Part shown: positions 36,861-47,960 of the stretch, piece by piece
Position numbering within the stretch: the first letter of the stretch is position 1
Layout: each line of letters opens with the position of its first letter
Origin: Anthoceros angustus
Lineage: Eukaryota > Streptophyta > Anthocerotopsida > Anthocerotales > Anthocerotaceae
Reading direction: 5' to 3'
Length of the DNA: 64,000 nt
Assembly: GCA_010909165.1 (NCBI GenBank)
Contig: MU008190.1
Location: 590,175-654,174, forward strand
Notes under the pieces: model-generated
What the model was told of the DNA's origin: nothing
Seen by the model: the letters and a program-made list of their open reading frames with translations, nothing else
Databases searched by the model: none
Position numbers and translations under genes: made by a program

Positions 36861-37639
36861 TCTGAAGGGGGTTTCACATGGGTATTGAACTCGTGGTTTT
36901 TGGGGTATGGGTCAATTTAAGGCAGAAAAGAAGGGTGACAATTCGTATGAACCAGTTGATTTAAGATCCATTTCATGCCCGCCAAGGGTTATGGTGTAAG
37001 AGTTAACCTCATTTAGAAGTTTAAGACCCATGACGGCCATTGCCGCCGGGTAATCGACCGCTTTCGTTCAACAACACTAAAACTCCAAAAGAACGGTGAT
37101 CGATTTGATGATGACCAGCCGCGCAGGGGTACCAAAGGTCGAGAGGAGGACGCAGCGCCGGCATCCCTCTCCTGGCATTGCGATGATGCCTTGCGAATAG
37201 CGGAGAGTAGCAGGCCTTTAGTGGGATTTGTTTACAAATAGACTTTAGGATTGGGGTGGGGGGATGGCTTCCGCACAGTCTCAATTGTGCCCGCAAATTG
37301 TTCACATGCTTCAGCCCCCCAGACTGCAATCGATGAACTTAAAAAAGTGTGCGGCAACTAGTTCCCGCCGACATGTCGCACATAGAAACATGCCCGCACG
37401 GCTCATCGTGTGTTGCCTTTCATTATGTCAAGAATGCCGAGCGCCCACGGCCACACTCCCACATGTCCTTCGAATGTAATGGAAAAACTCTTGAACATTG
37501 GAAGATATTAACTATGTCAAGTCTACAACGGCTCAGAGGATGCCACAACCAAAATCCTATCATGGGTAGACACTTTTGAAATTTGTGCCGGGAAATGTGC
37601 ACTCCAAACTACGTGAATGGAGCTTGACGATAACCTCAC

Positions 37640-39850
37640 CAATTGCCCGTCAAGAGACCCAACATTGAGTGTTTCCTACCGCCCGACTCCACGCCATCAT
37701 CTGGCTGGCCCGGCATCATGACCATCATCTTCACCGCCTCGGTTGCACTTTGACTCGCTAGTTGAATAAAGCCTCGCAATTCAATTAACTTATCCTTGAT
37801 TGCCTTTTTATCCACAGCGTACAAATGTTTCCGCGTAGTCAAGCTGAACCCATAATAGAGGATGATCGTTTGGTGAAAAAAAACTTGTTGGATATTCTTT
37901 CGATGGATAGCCTTCGCCCCCCTTCTCCCCGGGTTACTCCCAGGCTCCTTGCCATCCCCTCTGATTAAATATTCTTTCACGTACCTCCTTCAGACGCGCG
38001 TGTGTTCACCCATCAATGAACAAGGAAGTGAGGTGTGGTGTAGTTTAACACCGCCACCTTCCCAATCCAAAAGGTTATTTTGCGTTGTGTCCCGGAACCG
38101 CAACTAACATCCGATCAGATTGCGATATCACCATTCAACCGTGACATTTCTTGCTGTTGCCTCCCTCGGTTTTGGTATGCTCCTAAATACATATCTCGTT
38201 GGGGGAGCTCCCCTAGCAATGCCTCCTCCAGTAGTGCTTCATCAGGAACATGCAGAGGTTGGGTTGTACCTTCCACTTCAGATCTGGAGTACCACCTCCA
38301 CGGTTTGTGTAGCACAAAGCCAATGTTGTTTTCCACAATAACAGCAATTTCCTCTTGGTCCACCTAAAAAGCTTCCCACCATAAAAACTCACTTGATGTC
38401 ACATAAGGCCTAAGTTCCGGAAGACCGTCCTTTAGATGAGCAACGGCTCAGGATACAAGACTGCCTTTTTATCCCTTGACCGCAGGCGCCAAGGCGCAGC
38501 TTATAGTGTCCGAAGGCACAAATTTCAAAACTCCAAACCCCGCCTCCCAGGGCGAGGTCGAGTATTGCTTGCTCCTTATAACTGTCACAAACACACGGTC
38601 CGCTTTCTCTTCACGTGTTATTTTAAACTGGTGCTCGAACGATAAGTTGTTCAATCTCTTTACCGCCGCCCCCATAAGTGAGTCCTCCGCCTTGTCTAAT
38701 AGGCCACATATGACCCAAGTCCACTTCACAATATCTCCTCGTGTTGGAGTGTACGCTTGCATCAAGATCTCCGATAATGCGGGAAGGGTGTGAGCTTCTT
38801 TATGTCGCAAGCTTTTGGAGAAGCAAGAAAACATCTGGTCGATTTGATCATGAGTATGCCCGACACTGACGCTTGTACAAGGTCCATATTTCCAACTTCG
38901 TATACGTGTCGGGTAGATTGAAAACTTCCAAATTTGGAAGCCGCTCGGCCATAAACGTAAAAGCTTTGTCCATCCAAGAAATGGCATCAAGCGCATAAGT
39001 AGATTGTGCCTTCGGGTTTGGTCCGAATCCATCCCAAGGTGATTCCAGAATGAATCTGCTCTTTAGCTCCTCCTACCTCATGTGCCCAAGGCAATACACT
39101 CTTTGAAGGCCTTCAAGCGCAGAAGCATAAGAGTCGCCTCCATGACATGTGTGACCGCTTCCTTCTATCACCATGCACTCCATCCGATCAACAAGAGATC
39201 AAGAAATGTCTCCTGCTCGCTCCCCATCCAAGAAAGTGATCGCCGCCCCGAATCGCTCGCCTTTAGACACATGTTGTTGCAACAAGGCTTCTTGAAATCA
39301 TCATTGTCTCCCTTCACTTTTTCTCAACGACACTCCAGCAAGGTCTGTGAAACAATAACTGCGCTTGTCGGGGCCTTCAAAGTCTCACCGAGGCTTCGGA
39401 TGGAAGGATGCAGGTGTGTCTTGAAGTGGACCAAATCCTCGTCCCCAATGGGCCTTCATCATCCGGTGAGGCGCAGCAACAATATCCTCATGAAACAAAC
39501 CAGGCGTGGAACCATCGGTCATCTCGGGGAAGGTCACCGACATTGGGAAGAGTGAGAACGGCGCTTGATGGGCTTCCTCCAAAGCAAAGATAGCGATGCA
39601 AATTCCTAGGTGTTGGAGGAACACGCGGACATTTGGCGACGCCAAATGTCGACGCTTTCGTCATGCGCAAGAGCAATATCAATATCACCGGGATCACACC
39701 ATATGGATTTTCACAACGAGCATCATCACTACCAATCTGAAGGGAACAAATCGAACCTTCATCATCCCTACGTTTCTTCGCAATGGCAAAATGCACACGA
39801 CGTGCGCGATGATGATGCGCGTATAGCCTCTTCTCTTTTTATGTGAAGCA
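37640..39850 (-). pseudogene. DUF7869-like transposon protein, copy 2
   Basis: The minus strand matches the 5.2-6.8 kb copy block by block. VSVGHTHDQIDQMFSCFSKSLRHKEAHTLPALSEILMQAY (38.9-38.75 kb) is followed by AAVKRLNNLSFEHQFKITREEKA, then RDMYLGAYQNR..LNGDIAI and TFWIGKVAVL. Here the HTHDQIDQMFS signature is better preserved than in copy 1 (WTHDRIDQMFS). A last piece (37980-37636) ends YYGFSLTTRKHLYAVDKKAIKDKLIE. Upstream pieces to 39.85 kb probably include the N-terminal half but cannot be followed in one frame. Confidence 0.68.
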
Positions 39851-39854
39851 CTCA

Positions 39855-40355
39855 GACATTGGGAAGGCTTGTGTTTTGCCTAGAGATTATCTTGAAAGCC
39901 GATGAATCTAGAATCGAAAAATAACTTAACTCAGAATCCGAAAACAAGACCGACGAAAGGGGAAGTCACCAAGAAAGAACTCAAACCTCTTCTCCTTCTG
40001 GCGTGTGGGTGAGGCGCAACATTGTATGCCCACGCTGCTCAAGAACCTCGAATGTGAGCGCCTCCGTGACATGGAAGAGGCGCCTCGGCCCAAAGACAAC
40101 TTTAGTAACGAGGAGAATGGACAAGGAAGATGCATAATGGCGTGTGTGCCTTAGTAGGCCTATCGCAAAGATATAAAGGACATTATTTTCCGTGTAGTTA
40201 ACGAGATCATGATGGACTATCGAGAGGTATCCAACTAGATCAGATGCCTTTTTATGGTCGATAATTATGCCTACCGCCACGAAGTCAATGTAATTATGGG
40301 TAGAGAGGAGTTTATATTAGGCATATCGAAATATGGTGTCATAAGGTAATTCAGC
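39855..40355. other. stretch without a recognised gene
   Basis: Minus-strand frames at 39926-40280 have no recognisable domain. The stretch separates the second DUF7869-like remnant from the promoter of ParB-MTase copy 2. Confidence 0.4.
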
Positions 40356-40366
40356 AAGTTTTGGGC

Positions 40367-40392
40367 TATAAATGCCCGGGGGGAAACCCTAA
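40367..40392 (+). promoter_or_regulatory. TATA box and telo-box of ParB-MTase copy 2
   Basis: TATAAAT at 40367-40373 is followed at 40384 by AAACCCTAA, the plant telo-box often found just downstream of the TATA box in broadly expressed genes. The first good ATG is at 40721, so the leader would be about 300 nt or spliced. Copy 1 also has a TATA box and an AAACCCTAA motif upstream. Confidence 0.5.
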
Positions 40393-42129
40393 TTACAACC
40401 CTCTTTCTTGCTCTGCTATGTGGCGCGCCAGGGCGCGATCCAGAGAAGTAACGAGGCGAGTGCATACAGTGCGGTGTTGCTCGATTTGGAGGACAATTGC
40501 GGAATTCCAGCATCCTCCCTTGGCCACGCCGAGAGAGAATTGAGCAACCGAGACAACCGAGGTTTTGAGAGGCGAAGCCATCGAACACGCATCAATCGCT
40601 TTTTTGAGAGAGGTTCGCCCTCTTCATGTGATCAGAGTGTCCCTTCCTTGCATTTCTCTCATGTGTCCGCACAGGTTCGCCAGCCGTCACGCCAGCCGAA
40701 GAGAGTCCGCTAACTTGAAGATGGCGAGCGGAGGCGGAGCAAGAAGGACGGGCAGAGGCAAAGGGCCGATCCCGCCCAAGCGTAAGAAATCGGCGGAAAC
40801 AAGGCGAAGGCGAACACCGGAGAAGAAGTTACGAGGCGCCACCCCGAGTGAGTGGCAACTGGGAGCGCACTGCACATCCGGAGGTGGAGGGCATAAAGCT
40901 ACTGGGAGGCAAAATCGGGAGCATGTCTTCGTGGAAGACTAGCCAAACAAGGCGGTGGCAAGGGTGGGAATGAAGCACCAAAAGTTCAAAGCATGGTGCC
41001 ACCCCAATTCCATCACCTTTCAGCTACGAGGAAACCGCACATCCAGACGGGAGATTGACCTCGTCTCATTTTGTATGATTGGATGCTCGCCCAGTGATCC
41101 GCATCCGTAAGAGGAACAAAGAAGATGGACGCCTTGCCGAAACTCCGATAATGGGATATAGGGGGCTTTGCCCAATCAAAGAGCAAGGGCTGGGTAACTG
41201 GGCAACAATGGATATGAATGAGGGGAGCCCAGTTTACGTTATTTTGCACCACTGTGCCATATGAGTTCAACGCAGTTGATCCAGACCCTCGAATCTATAC
41301 AGTCTTATGTTCTCACCGAGGGTTCCATGCCAAGAATGTGCACCTCGCTCACTAGTCAAGAGTTCGCGAGTGCATGCGCCAACACACCGTAAGTTGGTCA
41401 AATGACCGCCTTTTTCAAAACCATGAGACTTTGATGACTGACGTGACTTTCGCTTCTTCCTGCTTTCCCCACCGCTATCGAATGGCCTCATCGTATATCT
41501 GGGAAGATTACTGAGCCAGGATCACAGGAGGGAGCTATCAATGAGAAGGGTGAGAGCAGCCCATCAAAGAATTGCAAGAGGCAGAGTCCTGAGCCCCTGC
41601 ATCCCGTAGAGTGAACTTGGCCCATCGGGATGAGGAAGATGGCCCCATTCCGCACGCCTGCCATTCGGAGGAAGAAGGAGGAGGAAGACATAGGATGCAC
41701 ATATGCCGGCATTGCATGAAGGCCAATGGTTGTCCCAACCATGCCTACGACTGTGGTCTGGCGCCGGCCACCGGCGCCTGTGATGAAGGGTGGAGCCGGT
41801 CCGGACTTGCCCACTCCGGATCCCAACCGTTTATCCACCAACATGGAGATGGGGTTTGGGCCGGCGGCACGCCGGAAGAGCTTCAGAGCCCTTCCACTGG
41901 ACCGCAGTGGAAGAGGTGTTGTTGTTGGATCCCGAGAGGAAGAGGCGGGGTGACAGGGGTTGAGGAGGAAGAAGGAGGAGGGCGCCGGCCGGCGCCTCCT
42001 CGTGCAGAGAGATGACCACCAAGGCCGCTGGGGGAAAGCGCCGCGACTTTGGATTCCATGGAGGGCACAAAGAAACCACATAGTGGAAGCACGGAGGCAG
42101 GGAGGAAGAAAAGAAAGCGAAGAAAATGG

Positions 42130-42683
42130 CAAGGTGATAGAAGTTGGAGCCGTTCCAACTGTGCATATTTCAACAGTGAAGAACGTCTGGAAGACGCGAT
42201 CAGGGATGCAGACCCCCTCTCTCGCCTGAGGGATTCAGCTTACGCGAAGAAGGTTGTCGTAGAAACAGTGTTGGTCAAATTGGAGAACTTAAGACCAGAT
42301 CGCATACACGCCGGATGCGCAGATTCAGGGTTGATGAGGCATGGGCCAATTATTTGGCTCGAGTTATTTCAAGGGAGGATAGAGGAGGGTGTATTGCCAC
42401 CTTATGTATGATTGATCCAAGTGAGTGCGATGACCAAGCTTGACCGAAGCGATGGCGAAAAAAATACGTTATGGGGGTTCTTGGTGGCAACCACACTTAT
42501 GCAGCCATGAAACATCTATGTGATATCTCACCAAGGAAGAAGAGGTTCCTATATGTGGAAGCACATGTATATTGTGGGCTTACTGTATCAGAAATGCGAG
42601 TGCTTGCCACGGATCACAATACCATGTCGGACAAAAGGAAGAAGATGAACTTCATTGAGCGGTGTCCCAGACTTAAGAGATGA
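42130..42683 (+). other. ParB-like domain region of copy 2
   Basis: EERLEDAIRDADPLSRLRDSAYAKKV and EEGVLP align with copy 1. The open frame at 42471-42683 reads MGVLGGNHTYAAMKHL (GGNH codons at 42483-42494), then VYCGLTVSEMRVLATDHNTMSDKRKKMNFIE. The GGNH box sits where ParB-family domains have GEHR, and the LT..E...LA..HN block resembles the following helical part of phage ParB-like proteins. Identification is by motif and order only. Confidence 0.62.
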
Positions 42684-43089
42684 GCCGACAAACGGAGCAC
42701 AGATGACCATGGCATGGAAGTACAACTGCATAAAGTGCCGGATTGATTGAGGATGATGAAGGCGCCAAGACGATGTCTACAAGCGAACAGTAGACAATCG
42801 CACACACATTTTATGCATCGCCAAGCGTGAGGGAAAGGTTTGGGACAATGTGGACTTGATTTTTTCAAGTGGGAGGTGGAGAACTACCAATGTAAGCATT
42901 TACCATGGATAAGCAAGAAAGGGAAAGGGAAGCAAAAGGTCGACGAGGTAAGTGGACACAATGTGAAGCCGAAGGACATGTTAGCAAAGCCATGGAAATC
43001 CTTCCAAGGGATACCAGGTGGAGAGTGTGGGCAGCAAATTCTGGTGACAGCTACAAAAAAAGTTTTAACTGGACTGATTGATTTGAAGG

Positions 43090-43800
43090 GCATGGATGAG
43101 GAGCAAACAGGTCCAGTACCAGGTGGAAGCCCGCAACGTTCTGGACATGCGTGGGTTTTTGAGGGGAAGGAAATACACCCTTCTTATCATGGATGTTCCC
43201 CGTGGATTTGACATTGGGCCAATGGACAAACGAATGGATTTATCAATGATGGGTGCTGTGTTTCAAAGTTTCCAGGAGAAAACGGAAATGACGATTCTCG
43301 AATTATCACATGCATGGTGTTGAAGAAGCCCATACGTAAGGGAGGCTATGTATGGTGTGCCAAAGGCGGCTTGGTGTCATCTATCCGGGATAAGACTAAC
43401 ATGAACAACGACAGAGGCTGCGGAGGACCGTGGAATACGCTACGCTTGGATTGGGTGTGAAAGATGGATGTTCAAGTGGCTGCCATGATGCCAAATGTGA
43501 TGCACGGACCTTCAACAATGGAAGATTCACATTGGACACCCCTACCGCTGCCAAGAAACAGTTTACCTGCCTCATGACAAGTTGGTAGTGTGCCCATACT
43601 GCAGACCATTGGGTCTTATGATGAAACTCGTGAGGACATTCTCCAAGGAGGGAGACTCTTATTGATGCATGCTCGTGCAAGTGGACTACGACACTAGCGC
43701 ATGGCCGTGGCTTTAATCAGATTGCAATAGAGGCGACTTGAGATGCGCAGTTACATTGCCCAACAGATACACTGTTGATGTCTTGCCCGATGCGACGAGG
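43090..43800 (+). other. beta-class DNA methyltransferase region of copy 2
   Basis: SKQVQYQVEARNVLDMRGFLRGRKYTLLIMDVPRG carries motif IV (DVPRG at 43192-43206) and aligns with copy 1. Further on, RPLGLMMKLVRTFSKEGD is motif X-like and LIDACSCKWTTTLA (from 43658) is a damaged motif I, normally D..SGSGTT. IAIE follows, as expected after motif I. Order IV-X-I defines the beta class. The loss of both loop glycines (SGSG to SCKW) would abolish AdoMet binding even without the frame breaks. Confidence 0.65.
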
Positions 43801-44279
43801 AGCTAACTTTGAGCCGCATCAAGGGGACCATCTCGGCCTGGGCCAAAGAGGTTTGTATTAGTGAGAAAGATCCGCTGAAAGCCCAAGTCGTGGCATTGAG
43901 TGAAGAGGTTAAAGACGACAACCCATGAGCTTATGGACGATGGACAAGCAGATATTGATGCTGTGGCGCCAATTCGACAAACGAGGACACTCAAAATGAT
44001 ATCAATGAAGACCAGCAGGCTTTATGTGCGAATGATAGCTTTGACGCACAGGAGATGGAGCGCATGCGGAATTTGGCACTTGTAGAGGATTCAATTCCGG
44101 TGGATGCAATGGTGAACTCACACAAGCCTCACGATAGAACATCAGACGCCGATTAGCAAATTCTCCCTATGCAGCTTAGCGGTGTGTTTAGTTTTGCTAG
44201 TTTTGCTACTACGAGAATACATGCATGTTCCGGATGTTTCCAACCCTTTTAAATTTAACAATGGACTTTTCTCAAAATT

Positions 44280-44849
44280 TTGTTGTTACACCGTTTGTTT
44301 GTAGTAAGAGCCAGCCGGGCCATGGGGTATGGGGTTCGTGGGATGTCCTGCTCAGCTTGGTTTTCCGCTATGGATATGCATACCATGGTGTCTCAGATTC
44401 TAAACCAGCCGCTTCCGCAATTTGAGGATGGTGTCTTTTCCGTCAAAGGGGTTATTTTTTCCTTGAAGGGGGTTTGTATATTCCCCCCCTTCAAAATTTA
44501 TGGTGTTTGGTGTGCTGACAAGCTGTGTGCACTGGAGCCTAGGAGCGAGGATTGCTCTATGGTAATGTGTTTGAAGGAGGATGGTGGAGAAATCACACCT
44601 CAAGGTGTACTTGCAGTGGAGCTACAAGAAGGAGCATCGACCGGTTATGGATCGATAGGGGAAATTGCTATCCAGGAGGTGCAGCAAGGCGAAGAGGTCG
44701 CCAAAGGAAATCGATCTGGACCTATGCGTGAGACCAGATCAACAGGAATAGGGGGAACTGAAAAATTGTTGCAGGAAGGGCGGACGGATGAGCTGCAAGA
44801 AAGGGACTCCGTAGCATGGACCAAGCAGGGAGGAAGTGGATTGGTATAA
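44280..44849 (+). pseudogene. 189-codon ORF leading into gypsy integrase
   Basis: The first third is unconvincing. A polypurine/polypyrimidine stretch near 44440-44500 then precedes CLKEDGGEITPQGVLAVELQEGAS and a charged Glu/Gln-rich segment (IQEVQQGEEVAKG). It lies just upstream of the gypsy integrase on the same strand and may be part of that polyprotein or its spacer. No domain was recognised. Confidence 0.3.
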
Positions 44850-45059
44850 ACGAAGGTGCGACTGACGTCTCGAACCTCGGCCGGTAGGCTGAGGGCCAGT
44901 GAGGCGACGCGGTAGGAATGGAAGGAAGAGAGACTGAATGGAAGGCCGTACCCATGCGCTAAGGTACCGCCGAACGCGAGGTCCGGTAAGTTCCCCGGAG
45001 CATGATCATGCCTAGCTGGCTCACGGTCCTGCAGAGGGGTACGCAGCCTTTTCTCCATA

Positions 45060-45970
45060 AGGCTGCAGCACTGTATTGCCTAAGGGAAGGAGTCTGCACA
45101 AGCTTGGCCTGTATGAAAAGATTCAAAGTGTGTCTCGAGGTCGAGGTCCGCAGTCATTGCCATCAAGCGCTTACATGCGTACAGAGGCTGGTGGGCCACT
45201 ATTCAAAGACATATAACCGTGAAGAAGATCTTAGTGCAAGCTTCCGTGGGGCTACGCAAAAGGATGTGGAATGTAGCCCGGAGGTGTGACCTGTGTCGAG
45301 GGTTGGGCGCCACATATTGTCGGCTACACAATGGCCCCTCACCTATATACTACCACCATTAGCACCGCTTGAGAAATGGGGGATAGATTTTGCTGGTCCA
45401 ATCAAGCCATCCACCCAAGTGGATTTGCGCGGAAGCATGACATCCCCGGGTGGTTACTAACACTATTGCGTAAAGATGGTGGAAGTGAGGCTGACGAGGA
45501 AGGACGACGACCTGCGCAAGTGGCAAAGTTTCTCTTTGAGAACATTATAACGAGGCACGGTGTCCTTAGAGTTGGTTAGCGCCACTGGGAACCCATTTCC
45601 TCAACTCCGCTGCTGAGTCTCTAACCACCTACTTCAACATCCCAGATCCTAAGACAACCCTTACAACCCTAAAGTGCCGAATCTGAATTAACAGAGAAGA
45701 CAAGATGCACAATCCTCACCAAGGTAATCAGAATGATATGTACGATTGGGATGCTAAATTACACTCAAGATTGTGGGCTTACAGGAACGCTGGAGAAGGT
45801 AACCACCAACAAGACTCCTTATTATCTCGGCTATATGGCATGTCTCCTGTGGATGCCTATGGAATTAAGTACTCACCGTGGGCGCGATTTCATTGATGGC
45901 CAACAAGCGCATAATCCTGTCGCTGTAGTAAGGAGTCCGCCTAAGAGAATGATACGCCCGCTTGCTGCTG
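45060..45970 (+). pseudogene. Ty3/gypsy integrase, frameshifted
   Basis: The HHCC zinc finger is visible as GHYSK... and RRCDLCRG (in a second frame). It is followed by APLEKWGIDFAGPIKPS, the start of the catalytic core with its first Asp. KMVEVRLTRKD, then VAKFLFENIITRHG and GTHFLNSAAESLTTYFNI cover the middle of the core. WDAKLHSRLWAYRNA and KVTTNKTPYYLGY are its end. At least four single-base frame changes occur. The residue that should be the second catalytic Asp (S-D-R-G-T-H-F in the family) is altered at LVSATGTHF. Inactive. Confidence 0.85.
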
Positions 45971-45974
45971 CTTT

Positions 45975-46500
45975 CAATCGATTCTCACCTCACTTTGTGA
46001 CCGTCACCTCAACACATACATCGCTATTTTGCGCCTAACTACAGAACGCCCACCGAATGTGCCCGGTGGCCAAACGCTTAAGGACCCATCTCGTCAGACG
46101 CTCACGCCACTGCCTTCTAGTCCGCTCTCTCACCACTTACTACGCCATCAACCTTGGGGAAAACGCGTTACACAGCCCCGACCTCCTCCGCTCCGCTCTC
46201 CGCCCGGCTCAGACGCCCCGGAGTTCCTCCGCTCACACGCCTGGCCCGCTCGACGCCGGCCGCTCGACGAACAAGGGTCCCCGCCGCCTCGCACACACCA
46301 CCACACGTTAGGGTCCGCTCACCAGACCTTGACTGGCCTCCGGCTCACGCTCGCTGACTCAGACTCACGTTAGCAAGAAGACGACAAGGGTCTCAAGGAA
46401 ACGCGATCAACAACACCAAGAGAAGATGATTTACTCAGGCTTTCATTTCTTTATAAGGTCGGCTTTTTATTACACCTCTATTCTGAAATGAGGGCTAAGC
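45975..46500. repeat. post-integrase and LTR-like sequence
   Basis: This block shares TGGCCAAACGCTTAAGGAC with the 36.6 kb region, so both are probably the same position in related gypsy elements. A minus-strand TATA-like CTTATAAAG lies at 46449-46457. No gene was recognised. Confidence 0.4.
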
Positions 46501-47960
46501 CCTAATCGCCGCCTACTATTCTCCCTATTCCTCCTATCTCCGGCAGGGCTGGATGGCCTCGATTCCTTGGCACCGGGCGCCCAAAGCCGAGCCTCGACGA
46601 TCGGGCACCCAATCGGATGATCCGCGAGGCGGACCCCTTCCTCTCCCGAGGGTCCGTCAGTGCCACGGTGGCGGCCCGACAACGGCGGCCACCACCAAGT
46701 CCTCCTCCTCCTCTCTTATCTCTGGCGGGCCTCGCAACGGGCCTCCAAGGGCCGGATCTGGGCCGGTGATTGGTGGCTCTCCCCCGAGTCCGACCTCAGA
46801 CCCCTGCCTCGACGAGTCCGGACCTCTAGGTCCGGCCTCCTCCGGGTCCGGCCCCCGTGTCCGCCTTCTTTCGAGTTCGGACCTGGGTCCGGACTTGCCT
46901 CCGGGTCCGGCCTCGACCCAACCTTCCTCGGAGTCCGGACCTCGTGGTCCGGCTCACTAGAGTCCGGATCTCTAAGTCCAGATTTCCTTCGGGCCGACTG
47001 GAGTTTTCCTCGAGTCCGGACAAAGTCCGACCGGCTCGGTTCCGCCTCCTCACTGGCCGATCACGGCTCATCCACCGAGCCTCCTTGGTTCCCGAATGCC
47101 CGGCTTGCCCCTTCCACGGCCTCCCTGTGGTCCTCCTCCTTCCTTCCGCAAGGGTGCAGAGTGCTTACCTCCTGTAGTGACCTTCCTCCCTGCCTCTAAT
47201 CGCCGCCACTATTCTCCCTATTCCTCCTATCTCCGCTGGTGGTGGGGCCGGATTGGCCTCCCCCGATCTGCCGTTGGCACCGCGGCCCAAACAGCCTCGA
47301 GCTCGGATGACAGGCGCACTCAATGGATGATTCACAAGTGACCCTTCCTCTCCCGAGGGTCTGGCCAAAGCGCGCCACCGGTGGCGGCCCGCCGACAACG
47401 GCAGGGGCCATCACCACTAAGTCCTCCTCCTCCTCTTATCTCTTTGGCGGCCCCTGCACAACGGGCTCCTCCAAGGGCTGGATCTCAGCTGGGTCAGGAT
47501 TGGTGGTTTCCCCACTCCCCCGTAGTCTCGACCCGTGACCCCTGCCTCAACGTCTCCGGGAGTCCGGACCTCTAGGGTCCGGCTTCTTTCTTCTGGGTCC
47601 CACTCTGTGGTCCTATTTTCTTCGAGTTCTGACCGGGGTCCCACTGACTAAGCTCCGGGTCCGGCCTTCGACCCAACTCCTTCCTTCGGAGTCCGGACCG
47701 TAGTGGTCCGTCTCGTCACATCAGAGTCCTCGATCACTCAAGTCCGTACTTCCTTCAGGGCCGGACTCCCTGTGAGCCGGCCTTTCGTCAAGAGTCCTGA
47801 CAAAGTCCGGCACCCACTGCCTCGGGTTTCTCGCAACACTGCACTGGCTGACTGGCTCATCGCCCAGGCTTCGCGCCCCTTCCATCCTCCTGTTCCTCCC
47901 GCGCCCTTCCGCGAGCCTCCCCTGTGGTCCTCCTCCTTGGCCACTCCGTAGATGCCGAAT
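46500..47960. repeat. two-copy tandem duplication with GTCCGGAC motifs
   Basis: The unit beginning ATTCTCCCTATTCCTCCTAT at about 46520 recurs at about 47208, an offset of about 0.69 kb. Each copy contains CCGAGGGTC..., a cluster of (G)AGTCCGGACCT and GGGTCCGGCC motifs (46.80-47.10 and 47.55-47.86 kb), and ends in GTGGTCCTCCTCCTT. Copies differ by many scattered indels. Plus-strand frames across it are repeat by-products. Confidence 0.78.

Larger units (their letters stand above)
40721..44156 (+). pseudogene. ParB-like domain plus DNA methyltransferase, copy 2
   Basis: The ATG at 40721 opens a basic N-terminus (MASGGG..., PPKRKKSAETRRRR) like a nuclear localisation signal, comparable to the basic stretch of copy 1. 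After a poorly conserved spacer come the ParB-like region (42.13-42.68 kb), a linker with KGKGKQKVDEV, and the methyltransferase (43.10-43.80 kb). A C-terminal tail with KDPLKAQVVALSEEVKDDN and EMERMRNLALVEDSIPVDAM ends near 44156. Several frame changes and stops interrupt it. It is shorter than copy 1 because it lacks the tandem duplication and the palindrome array. The domain order is the same, so the pairing predates their separation. Confidence 0.65.

Noticed and set aside
37264-37580. CCCH-type zinc finger protein from Cys/His-rich frames
   Set aside because: Cysteine and histidine spacing does not fit a C-x-C-x-C-x-H finger in any single frame.
46029-47199. Long Pro/Ser-rich plus-strand frames
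   Set aside because: They follow the GTCCGGAC repeats and the duplicated block; the translation is just the repeat.
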